This document shows positions 6,936 through 13,447 of a DNA stretch of 13,563 nucleotides, piece by piece. The stretch comes from Bacteroidales bacterium UBA3868 (lineage in GTDB: Bacteria; Bacteroidota; Bacteroidia; Bacteroidales; WCHB1-69), in the NCBI GenBank assembly GCA_002392325.1, contig DGGS01000215.1, positions 1-13,563 of the forward strand. The letters are read 5' to 3'. Under the pieces are notes generated by a model. It did not search any database. It was not told where the DNA came from and worked only from the letters and a program-made list of their open reading frames with translations. A program made the position numbers and the translations under genes. The stretch's first letter is position 1. The number at the start of each line of letters is the position of its first letter.

Positions 6936-6975
6936 CTATCAACTCTAAACTATTAACTATTAACTACTAACTCAG
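6921..6975. repeat. Heptanucleotide tandem array over the M23 stop and SBP5 start
   Basis: From 6934 six consecutive 7-bp units run on the plus strand: AACTATC, AACTCTA, AACTATT, AACTATT, AACTACT, AACTCAG. Degenerate copies continue to about 6921. The array contains the TAG stop of the M23 gene (6967-6969) and reaches the TTG start of the SBP5 gene (6933-6935). On the coding strand almost every unit holds a TAA or TAG, and a 7-bp period places these in all frames. Confidence 0.85.
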
Positions 6976-7929
6976 TGCTTGATTTACCTTCTTGGAGGAT
7001 TCCAAGATGGAATTATATTCTTCAGGGGTGATATCCGAATTGAAATAATAGACCGGATTCACCTTCTGACCGTTCTTAATGACCTCATAATGCAAATGAG
7101 AGCCGGATGCCATGCCTGTGGAGCCCACATAACCGATAACCTGGCCCCGTTTCACTTTCTGACCCGGTCGCACGGCCTTTTTGGAGAGGTGGGCATACAA
7201 AGTCTGATAGGAATAACCGTGATTGAGAACCACCACAATGCCATAGCCGCTGCCAGGATTCTCTCCTGAAACCGTGCCGTCGGCGGTGGCATACACTGGG
7301 GTGCCCTTTGGGGCAGTGATATCCACACCCGTGTGCGCTCGCAGGGTTTTCAATACCGGATGGTAGCGGCGACCGAAACCGGACGAGATCTCATGCATGT
7401 TCTTCAGCGGACGGATGGCCGGAATGCAAGTCAGCATCTCCGACTTCCGGGTGGCAAGGCGCTCCAAGGTGTCTAACGACTTCGACTGCGCCGCCAAGCG
7501 CACCGTCAGCTGGTCTGCTTTCTTGTTTGCATCACGCAACATGTTGTACGCCTCCGAGCGCGACATGCTGTCCAAACGCGTGTCTTCCACCAACAAAGGG
7601 TAACGCACTGAAGTCGGCACCGGATCCGCCTCGAAAATCGTACGATAGACATTATCATCACGGTCTTCAATATCGTACAAGACATCCGACATTTTATCAA
7701 TGCGGGAGGACAGATATTCCACTTCCGTTTTCAGTTCATTATTCTCTCTTTCCAGAATTTTAACTTTCGGGGAATCAACAAAATAAAACGCTATCCACAC
7801 AAAAACCAACGCAAACGCGATACCACTCGCAAACACCCAAAGCAGTCGCTTGGCCATCTGCTTGAAGCTGACCTTGACTTTCTCAAAGGAGAGTGTCTTT
7901 GGATTGAAGTGATATAAGGACTTTGGCAT
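6967..7929 (-). CDS. Membrane-anchored M23 (LytM-type) peptidoglycan endopeptidase
   Basis: This 320-residue zinc peptidase is predicted to cut peptide cross-links in peptidoglycan. A cytoplasmic N-terminus (1-28) is followed by one transmembrane helix (about 29-51). A coiled coil comes next (about 55-82, ERENNELKTEVEYLSSRI), then a linker and the M23 domain at about 180-295. Catalytic and zinc residues are visible: HTGVD (H199, D203), YAHLS (H247) and HLH (H278, H280), so it appears active. The TM plus coiled-coil layout resembles other envelope-anchored M23 proteins of Gram-negative bacteria that act in division or shape. It starts 28 bp after the second glucosaminidase gene, so co-transcription is likely. 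Its stop codon TAG lies inside a heptamer array. A short tail of about 25 residues follows the catalytic domain. Confidence 0.93.
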   Translation of the reverse strand: MPKSLYHFNPKTLSFEKVKVSFKQMAKRLLWVFASGIAFALVFVWIAFYFVDSPKVKILERENNELKTEVEYLSSRIDKMSDVLYDIEDRDDNVYRTIFEADPVPTSVRYPLLVEDTRLDSMSRSEAYNMLRDANKKADQLTVRLAAQSKSLDTLERLATRKSEMLTCIPAIRPLKNMHEISSGFGRRYHPVLKTLRAHTGVDITAPKGTPVYATADGTVSGENPGSGYGIVVVLNHGYSYQTLYAHLSKKAVRPGQKVKRGQVIGYVGSTGMASGSHLHYEVIKNGQKVNPVYYFNSDITPEEYNSILESSKKVNQALS

Positions 7930-7957
7930 TCGCTTAGCTTAAAATTTTATTTTACAA

Positions 7958-9064
7958 TTATTTACATCCCACACAAATACGGTCGCCCACTTTGTAATTC
8001 TTCAAAGACCCACTGTTACGCTTGATCAGAATCTTGAGCTGAACGCCATACAACTGTGACACATAATGATAGGTATCTTTCTCACTTAAAATATGATAAC
8101 CCACTGGCGATTTCGTGCTTTTCATCTCCACATATACCACTTCGCCCTCCACAGGTTCGGAATTGTCGTACACATCGTTGTACATCCGCAGATTCTTCTC
8201 CGTCATCTGCAACGAAGCAGCCAAGGATGCGTATGTGTCACCGGCTTTCGCCAAGATGAATTTCGTCTTATTATTTTCATACACAGCTCGTTTCGTATAA
8301 GGATAATACGCTTGCTTGAAAGGCACTTTGCCAGATTCAAGCACAAACACATGCACATCGTCCACTGTTCTCGGAGTGGTTTTTGGAAAATCAACAGGTT
8401 CCACCTGCTTTTTAGACTCCTCTTGTTGGGCACGCGGTTCCTCTTTAACCGCATTTTCATGTTCTTTCTTATACAACGATTGGTTATCAACAGATTGGTT
8501 TTGAGTCTGTTCTTTTACCCCAACAGGTTTTTCCGAGACCGGTTTCGCAAGGGCATCAAACTTTGCCAAATCGTATTTCTGAATAATGGCAATCAACGTG
8601 TCGGCGTAGCGCGGATTACCCGCATAACCTGCCTCTTTCAAGCCTCGCGCCCAAGCCCGGTAATCCGTGATCGGCAGTTCAAACAGCGAGGCGTAACGGG
8701 GGCGTTTTGCCAAAAACAGCGAATGGTCGCGGTAGGAATTTTCCACATCCGCATATTTCCGATAACAATGGTCGGGACTGCGGTCCTCCGTTTCATAATA
8801 GGTGTCGCCCACCCACTCGTTGGCATGGCAAGTGATCCCGAAATGGTTGTTGGCCTCCTTTGCCACTCGATTCGTGCCCGCTTTGGAAGCATAGATGGCT
8901 TGTGCCAAGGTGATACTGGCCGGAATCTTATATGCCTCCATCTCCTGAACAGCCAGTCCTTTATGCGTATCGACATAGTCGCGGATAACTTTTTCGGGCA
9001 CGGGTTGTCCCCACACCATAAGAACCGCCGCAAAAACCATTATAAGACAAAATATTCGTTTCAT
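7958..9064 (-). CDS. GH73 glucosaminidase-like protein with two LysM-type repeats, catalytic Glu missing
   Basis: This 368-residue exported protein starts at MKRIFCLIMVF; the frame is open further up to 9091 but would overlap the preceding gene. Signal peptide 1-19 leads into a glucosaminidase domain (about 25-170), then a Gln/Glu/Lys-rich linker (about 175-235). Two LysM-like segments follow (about 269-313 and 322-366), predicted to hold the protein on peptidoglycan. The GH73 motif reads PASITLAQAIYASKAG (48-63), so A59 stands where family members and the neighbouring paralogue have the general-acid Glu. The rest of the fold is retained, including NNHFGITCH (72-80), YRDHSLFL (111-118) and GYAGNPRYAD (146-155). 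It is therefore probably a binding or regulatory pseudoenzyme. It arose by tandem duplication and begins 11 bp after its paralogue, so both should be made together. Confidence 0.9.
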   Translation of the reverse strand: MKRIFCLIMVFAAVLMVWGQPVPEKVIRDYVDTHKGLAVQEMEAYKIPASITLAQAIYASKAGTNRVAKEANNHFGITCHANEWVGDTYYETEDRSPDHCYRKYADVENSYRDHSLFLAKRPRYASLFELPITDYRAWARGLKEAGYAGNPRYADTLIAIIQKYDLAKFDALAKPVSEKPVGVKEQTQNQSVDNQSLYKKEHENAVKEEPRAQQEESKKQVEPVDFPKTTPRTVDDVHVFVLESGKVPFKQAYYPYTKRAVYENNKTKFILAKAGDTYASLAASLQMTEKNLRMYNDVYDNSEPVEGEVVYVEMKSTKSPVGYHILSEKDTYHYVSQLYGVQLKILIKRNSGSLKNYKVGDRICVGCK

Positions 9065-9075
9065 ATCATTTGATT

Positions 9076-10266
9076 TTAATGTTTCAACCATATTTGATTG
9101 CCGGGTTGGATGATGGATTGATCATTCATCCCGTTGTATTTGAAGATGTAACTCAACTGCACCGCATAACGCTGGGCAATGTACCTGAGCGTCTCGCCAC
9201 TTTCCACCACATGCACTCTCACATCGTTGTGCTTGGCTTTCAATTCAATATAGACAATTTCTTTTTCCACTGGCTGACCGTCCTTGCCCGCATCGTTAAA
9301 TCTGCGAAGATTGGCCGCCGACACCTGCACATCCGTGGCGATTTTCTCGTATGTGTCGCCGGGCTCAGCCACTACGAAATAGGTGTTGTTGTTGGTAAAG
9401 ACTTTGCGATAGGTAAATGGACTGGCCACGGCGGGATAATCCTGATCAGCGGTGAAAACCTTGAATTTGCCAGAGGTTTGGATTCTGGTATTGGAGGTTG
9501 GTTGTTGTGATACAGGATTTTGGGCAGGCGGCGCATCCACATGGGTTTTCGTCTCCACAACCGTATTCGGAGCATCCACACGGTTTTTGTCCACATACTC
9601 GATTTTCGGACGGGCATGGGGCTTTTGCGGAGGTGGAACTTGTTGAGACTGGGTCAAATCACCAGTGTTTTCTGAAATGGGCGTATTATTTTGCCGGCGT
9701 TCCACAACAATGCCCTGCTGTTCCAAACACAAGGTGTCCAAACGGGCAATGTCAAACCGTTCTATCAAACTGATAAGACGGTCAGCGTACTGCGGGTTAG
9801 TGGCGTATCCGTCGGCTTTCAGCGTGCGAGCCCACCCAGGATAATCCAGAATGTCTAATGAGAACAGATTGGCATAGCGCTTTCGGGTGGTCAAAAAGAG
9901 CGAATGGTCTGTATAGGATGCCGCCACGCTGTCGTATTTGCGGAAACACTCCTGCAACTCATCGTCGTCTATAAGGATCGTGTCGCCCTCCCAGTCGGTG
10001 TGGCATTTGATGCCGAAATGATTATTCCCATCCGTCGCCAAGCGGCTTTTGCCACACGCACTTTCAAAAATGCCTTGCGCCAAGGTGATGCTGGCCGGAA
10101 TCTTGTACTGCTTCATCTTCTCCATGGCCACATCCTTATACTGCTCCACATACGCGCGCATATCCGCCTCCGTGTATTGTGCGGAAATATTCGAAAGCAT
10201 TCCGACAAACACCAACAGGAAACATCCGACACTCAATATATTTCTCATATTCTTATCTTTCTTCAT
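9076..10266 (-). CDS. GH73 N-acetylglucosaminidase with two LysM repeats
   Basis: This 396-residue secreted enzyme is predicted to hydrolyse the glycan backbone of peptidoglycan. A signal peptide (MKKDKNMRNILSVGCFLLVF, cleavage likely before Q30 or so) is followed by the GH73 domain (about 35-178). The motif PASITLAQGIFESACG (57-72) carries the expected catalytic Glu, E68. Conserved NNHFGIKCH (81-89), YTDHSLFL (118-125) and GYATNPQYAD (153-162) follow. A Pro/Gln-rich linker (about 190-265) leads to two LysM domains (about 297-341 and 351-394), ending at the C-terminus. I chose the start at 10266; an inner ATG at 10248 (MRNILSVG) also gives a good signal peptide. The longer frame to 10341 runs into the repeat array and is unlikely. 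There is no -7 box in the 162-bp gap after ddl, so it may depend on read-through from ddl. Confidence 0.92.
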   Translation of the reverse strand: MKKDKNMRNILSVGCFLLVFVGMLSNISAQYTEADMRAYVEQYKDVAMEKMKQYKIPASITLAQGIFESACGKSRLATDGNNHFGIKCHTDWEGDTILIDDDELQECFRKYDSVAASYTDHSLFLTTRKRYANLFSLDILDYPGWARTLKADGYATNPQYADRLISLIERFDIARLDTLCLEQQGIVVERRQNNTPISENTGDLTQSQQVPPPQKPHARPKIEYVDKNRVDAPNTVVETKTHVDAPPAQNPVSQQPTSNTRIQTSGKFKVFTADQDYPAVASPFTYRKVFTNNNTYFVVAEPGDTYEKIATDVQVSAANLRRFNDAGKDGQPVEKEIVYIELKAKHNDVRVHVVESGETLRYIAQRYAVQLSYIFKYNGMNDQSIIQPGNQIWLKH

Positions 10267-10332
10267 TGATTTTTTGAGAATAAAACACCATCGAATGACA
10301 TTTCTACAATTCCTCCAACCCATTTCTCGTGC

Positions 10333-10437
10333 ACCGTGCACCTTTTACCGTTCTCCGTGTACCCTTCACCGTGTACCGTGCACCTTTCACCCTTCACCGT
10401 GTACCGTGTACCATGCACCGTTCACCTTTCACCCTTT
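10333..10437. repeat. Heptanucleotide tandem array, 15 units, starting at the ddl stop
   Basis: Fifteen consecutive 7-bp units on the plus strand follow the pattern ACCnTnC/T, for example ACCGTGT (10368, 10396, 10403), ACCTTTC (10382, 10424), ACCCTTC (10361, 10389) and ACCGTGC (10333, 10375). On the ddl coding strand each unit ends in GGT and starts with a purine; where GGT is followed by GA a TGA results. The ddl stop codon (10429-10431) is one of these. The units differ by substitution but not by length, so the period has been kept while the sequence drifted. Confidence 0.9.
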
Positions 10438-11421
10438 CTTAAATGTCAGGGCTTCCATCACCATCTTTGTATAAAACTCTTTAATATCCAATTTATTATA
10501 TTCAACCTGACCCGGTACGATGCTCAAAGCGGTTTGTCCGGGGATGGTGTTCACCTCCAGGAAATAAGGCACGCCATCGTCCTCTGAAACAATGAAATCA
10601 ATGCGCACCACACCGTGACAGTCAAGATTATGGAAAATCTGAACGGCGTAATCGCTCAACTTTTGGGTCATTTCAGCAGGAAGATCCGCAGGTGTGATGA
10701 GTTTGTGTCCCACGGCGGTATATTTGGCGTTGTAGTCATAGAATTCGTTGCTGGCCACCACCTCGGTTACCGCAAGCACACGGGGAGCGCCATACACGGA
10801 GGTAACCCCGCAGGTAAACTCGCGGCCGCGCACAAACTTCTCCACCATCAGTTGGTTGTCATATTTGAACGCTTCCGCAAAGGCTTGGTCAACCTCACTT
10901 CTGTTGTGCACTTTCGTGACCCCCACGCTGGAACCAGAGTTACACGCCTTGACAAAGCAAGGATAACCACAAACAGACTCAATCTGCTCATAATCAATAG
11001 GGTCGGAATTGTAAAAATGCAACGAGGGCGAGATGGGCACACCGAAACCGGCCACCGCCAGATTGCAATAGTATTTGTTGAATGTCAGTGCGGAGCAGAA
11101 CACCCCACAACCCGTATAAGGCTGTCCCACCAATTCAAAATAGGCCTGCAGACGACCATTCTCACCGGGCGTACCGTGGATGGCTATGAACGCTGCGTCA
11201 AACTTGATTTTTTCTCCATGTACGGTAATGGAGAAATCGTTCTTGTCCACTTGGCAAACATTCCCGTTCTCATCGGTATAATGCCAGTCAGCACCTCTGA
11301 AATGGATCAGGTAAGGGTTGAACAAACTCTTGTCCAGCTGATTGAAGATGTTATCGGCTGTTTTCAAGGAGATTTCATATTCGCCGGAATCTCCACCGGC
11401 TATTACGGCAACATTATACAT
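10429..11421 (-). CDS. ddl: D-alanine--D-alanine ligase
   Basis: This 330-residue cytoplasmic ATP-grasp enzyme joins two D-Ala molecules for peptidoglycan precursor synthesis. The N-terminal domain has the D-Ala-site loop GGDSGEYEISL (9-19, E14 matching E15 of E. coli DdlB) and HGTPGENG (82-89). The ATP-grasp part shows KACNSGSSVGV (158-168), the FYDYNAKY loop (227-234), RIDF (273-276) and the metal-binding EVNTIPGQT (289-297). The Tyr-containing loop argues for D-Ala rather than D-lactate as second substrate. ATG at 11421 is chosen over an in-frame GTG two codons upstream. A TAnnTTTG box lies 25 bp upstream. The stop TGA falls within the first units of a heptamer array, with the frame ending in FKKG. 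It heads the cell-wall gene block on the minus strand. Length is close to that of other Ddl proteins. Confidence 0.95.
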   Translation of the reverse strand: MYNVAVIAGGDSGEYEISLKTADNIFNQLDKSLFNPYLIHFRGADWHYTDENGNVCQVDKNDFSITVHGEKIKFDAAFIAIHGTPGENGRLQAYFELVGQPYTGCGVFCSALTFNKYYCNLAVAGFGVPISPSLHFYNSDPIDYEQIESVCGYPCFVKACNSGSSVGVTKVHNRSEVDQAFAEAFKYDNQLMVEKFVRGREFTCGVTSVYGAPRVLAVTEVVASNEFYDYNAKYTAVGHKLITPADLPAEMTQKLSDYAVQIFHNLDCHGVVRIDFIVSEDDGVPYFLEVNTIPGQTALSIVPGQVEYNKLDIKEFYTKMVMEALTFKKG

Positions 11422-11446
11422 AATCACACAATTTTATCAAGTTGCG

Positions 11447-11454
11447 CAAAAATA
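11447..11454 (-). promoter_or_regulatory. Bacteroidetes -7 box TATTTTTG for ddl
   Basis: TATTTTTG on the minus strand fits TAnnTTTG and ends 25 bp before the ATG at 11421. The nearest upstream TTG is about 25 bp away, wider than usual, so the -33 element is uncertain. The box lies in the 132-bp gap after the MbnP-like gene and probably starts the ddl transcript. Confidence 0.5.
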
Positions 11455-11553
11455 CGTTTTCCGCTTTTAGCGTATCCGACAACGCAATTTGTTTTTAAAC
11501 AGGGAATTGTGTATAAAAAGAGGAGAGGAAAAGAGGAGGGGAAAAATGAAAGA

Positions 11554-12312
11554 TTAGCGATTGGAGATTATGGAGAAAACATCCCAACCGTTGGCTTTCA
11601 AGATTTCCTGTGCTTCGGCGTTTTGCATAATGCTGCCGCCAAAATAGTTGAAATCAAACAGATACGGGGAACAGAACCATCGGTTGACATTCATGTCCAA
11701 GATGATGTCGGTGATTCCGTTCTTGGTAATCACAAATTGGGTTAGGGGCAATGTGACGGCGAAGGAGGTTTCCACTGCGTCGCCAACGGCAGTCACCACC
11801 CGTCCGGAGTGGAGGTTGAACGGATGTGTCGCGCCATCCTCCCCTATCCATCGCCCGTTGATTTTCATGTTGTGATAGCCGCCTCCAAGCACTTCAGGCC
11901 AGCTCATGTTGTTCTCCGGCGCATCGGTATAACTATGCGAAACATTCAGCTCCGGCGCAAGCCCGAACACAAAGCTGATGGAGGAATACGCGCCCGCAGG
12001 CAACTCGTCCTCCGGAGCCCAAGTCATCGTATAGGGAATGTCAGCGTCCACATAGTGGGCTGACTTATCGCATTTTATCGCATATTGAGAACCGTCGGCA
12101 GATGTAAGAACCACATCGGAAATGAAATACTGCGCCTCCGTAACTTCATAACGGTTGCCCGCCGCATTCTGATACAGCAATGAATCTTGCGTCAACGCTT
12201 GTCCATCCACTGAAAAGGTGAAATTCATCCTCATTTTCCCGACTTGTTTCTGACAAGATGAAAATAGAAGGAGAATTGATATTAGAAGGGCTACGATCTT
12301 TTTACCACTCAT
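11554..12312 (-). CDS. MbnP-like lipoprotein
   Basis: This 252-residue lipoprotein has a signal MSGKKIVALLISILLLFSSC with the lipid-bearing Cys at 20. It is followed by an MbnP-family beta domain: MNFTFSVDGQALTQDS (29-44), the typical GNRYEVTEAQYFISDVVL (52-69), a GGGYHNMKINGRW strand pair (143-155), HPFNLHSG (163-170) and a late strand ILDMNVNRWF (204-213). MbnP proteins are linked to copper-binding methanobactin systems in some bacteria. In Bacteroidetes the family is common and of unclear function, and no methanobactin or copper genes are visible here. I chose ATG at 12312 over a TTG two codons upstream (12318). It overlaps the preceding DUF4468 gene by 11 bp, so translation is probably coupled. 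Likely envelope location: periplasm or outer membrane. Confidence 0.85.
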   Translation of the reverse strand: MSGKKIVALLISILLLFSSCQKQVGKMRMNFTFSVDGQALTQDSLLYQNAAGNRYEVTEAQYFISDVVLTSADGSQYAIKCDKSAHYVDADIPYTMTWAPEDELPAGAYSSISFVFGLAPELNVSHSYTDAPENNMSWPEVLGGGYHNMKINGRWIGEDGATHPFNLHSGRVVTAVGDAVETSFAVTLPLTQFVITKNGITDIILDMNVNRWFCSPYLFDFNYFGGSIMQNAEAQEILKANGWDVFSIISNR

Positions 12313-12853
12313 CTTCAAAGACTTCGGGCGGTAACATACCTTCTTCCAAGGAGTTGATCAATTCTTTGACTTGACTGTCAATCTGAGTCAGCCATTCGTA
12401 TTGCGATGGTGACCAATATGGGCTGTCGGTCTTGAACCAGTTCTCAATAGGCGCGGCAGAGGCGGCCCGTTCATTGAAATTGGTAATCGTATAACGATAG
12501 CGGTTGTCGCGGCACTCCAACTTAAAGTTATAATAAACAATGTTTTTGTGAAGCTCAGTGCCATCTTTCTGCTTGGAGTAAATGCGCACACTGGAACGCA
12601 TTTCAATCACGCATTTTTCGGCATCCGCCTTCTTGATGACCTCATTGGTGTTTTTATAATACTTTTTCACCCACTCCATCGCTCTGTCATACAGAACTTT
12701 AGGCGTGCCCTCCTGCTTCACCACATCCTGATAGGTCACCAAATTGGTGCGTTCGTCAATGGGAAGGTCAGGGACTGGCAACTGGGAAGGTTTTTGTGCA
12801 TGGGCAACTACGATCATCATCGCCGCGACCAGAAACATCATAACTTTTTTCAT
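12302..12853 (-). CDS. Exported DUF4468-type protein
   Basis: This 183-residue protein has a signal peptide (MKKVMMFLVAAMMIVVAHA, cleavage before Q20). Its domain begins with LPIDERTNLVTYQDVV (30-45), continues EGTPKVLYDRAMEWVKKYY (48-66), and has alternating strands to about residue 126. This is the layout of DUF4468, a small exported Bacteroidetes domain of unknown function. The C-terminal part (about 135-183) is acidic and Trp/Tyr-rich. The start lies 1 bp after the folA stop and the end overlaps the MbnP-like gene, so all three must share a transcript. No promoter-like element is visible between folA and this gene. Why a DHFR gene is tied to two envelope proteins is not evident. Confidence 0.8.
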   Translation of the reverse strand: MKKVMMFLVAAMMIVVAHAQKPSQLPVPDLPIDERTNLVTYQDVVKQEGTPKVLYDRAMEWVKKYYKNTNEVIKKADAEKCVIEMRSSVRIYSKQKDGTELHKNIVYYNFKLECRDNRYRYTITNFNERAASAAPIENWFKTDSPYWSPSQYEWLTQIDSQVKELINSLEEGMLPPEVFEDEW

Positions 12854-12854
12854 C

Positions 12855-13346
12855 TTACTTTCGGATTAAGGTTTGAAAATACAAATCATACATATTTTTT
12901 TCATCTTTCGGCACAAACTCATTCTCCACTAACGACCACTCTTCCTCCTTTATTGCGGGGAAAAAGACATCGGCCGTAAAAGAAGAGACGATGCGGGTAA
13001 GATAAAGTTTATCGGCGTATGGCAAAAAAAGACGGTACATGGTGGCGCCACCCATCACAAACGCCTCTTCATCCTTTTCTCGCACAAGGTCTAAGGCATC
13101 CTCAATGGAATGCACGGTTTCGCAATCCGGAAACGCCACATCATCCAATGTAATGACAATGTTTCTCCGGTTGGGAAGCGGTTTTTTGGGCAAAGAGAAC
13201 CATGTGTTGTCGCCCATCAGGACCGTATGGCCAGATGTGATCTCCTTGAAATGTTTAAGGTCAATGGGGAGATGGCATAGCAGCTGGTTCTGGTATCCGA
13301 GTTCTAAGTTTTCGCCTACGGCGGCTATCATGCTGAGATTTTTCAT
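12855..13346 (-). CDS. folA: Dihydrofolate reductase
   Basis: This 163-residue cytoplasmic enzyme reduces dihydrofolate to tetrahydrofolate with NADPH. It starts MKNLSMIAAVGENLELG; the frame is open to 13397, but the extra 17 residues are the translation of the palindrome cluster upstream and are rejected. Conserved features are LPIDLKHFK (26-34) with the active-site acid D29, TVLMGDNTWFSLP (41-53), PLPNRRNIVIT (56-66), the NADPH loop VMGGATMY (97-104) and FTADVFFP (123-130). Two positions deviate from the E. coli enzyme: C24 replaces W22, and D46 replaces R44 of the NADPH phosphate-binding MGR. Length is typical. No TAnnTTTG element is found upstream; the gene may be read from the gene before 13448. 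It leads a three-gene unit with DUF4468 and MbnP. Confidence 0.93.
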   Translation of the reverse strand: MKNLSMIAAVGENLELGYQNQLLCHLPIDLKHFKEITSGHTVLMGDNTWFSLPKKPLPNRRNIVITLDDVAFPDCETVHSIEDALDLVREKDEEAFVMGGATMYRLFLPYADKLYLTRIVSSFTADVFFPAIKEEEWSLVENEFVPKDEKNMYDLYFQTLIRK

Positions 13347-13360
13347 ATTCTTATTTTTTT

Positions 13361-13446
13361 GTTGAGACGCACGGTCGTTTTTTTTGTTGAGACGCACGAC
13401 CGTGCGTCTTTACTGGTGGAGACGCGATAAATCGCGTCTTTACTGG
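13361..13446. repeat. Cluster of interspersed palindromes (GAGACGC...GCGTCTTTACTGG)
   Basis: Two palindromic units share an outer frame but have different cores. AGACGCACG/CGTGCGTCT (13390-13398 with 13401-13409) is followed by AGACGCGAT/ATCGCGTCT (13420-13428 with 13431-13439); both run into TTTACTGG. A truncated third copy, GTTGAGACGCACG, is at 13361-13373 and repeats at 13386-13398. The pattern matches the short GAGACGC palindromes scattered through many Bacteroidetes genomes. It sits between the end of the 13448 gene and the folA start. Confidence 0.85.
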
Positions 13447-13447
13447 G

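Noticed and set aside
8093..9073. Long plus-strand open frame (326 codons) opposite the second glucosaminidase-like gene
   Set aside because: It is antisense to a gene with a signal peptide, GH73 motifs and LysM repeats; its translation is Phe/Arg/His-rich low-quality sequence.
10333..10437. Tandem repeats considered as a CRISPR array
   Set aside because: Units are 7 bp, directly adjacent and without spacers, and no cas genes are present.
11485..11509. Interrupted hairpin (CAATT TGTTT / AAACA GGG AATTG) between ddl and the MbnP-like gene
   Set aside because: The stem is A/T-rich, has a 3-nt bulge and lacks a T-tract; it may be chance in an A/T-rich promoter region.
10615..11745. Plus-strand open frame (376 codons) across ddl and into the MbnP-like gene
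   Set aside because: It runs antisense through two well-supported genes and their intergenic region, with no domain or promoter of its own.
13347..13397. Seventeen-residue N-terminal extension of DHFR
   Set aside because: The extension is translated from the palindrome cluster, and the DHFR fold starts normally at MKNLSMIAAV.
13386..13439. Palindromes considered as intrinsic terminators of the gene ending at 13448
   Set aside because: On the minus strand neither stem is followed by a T-tract (one is followed by CCACCAG, the other by an A-rich run), so they fit interspersed palindromes better.
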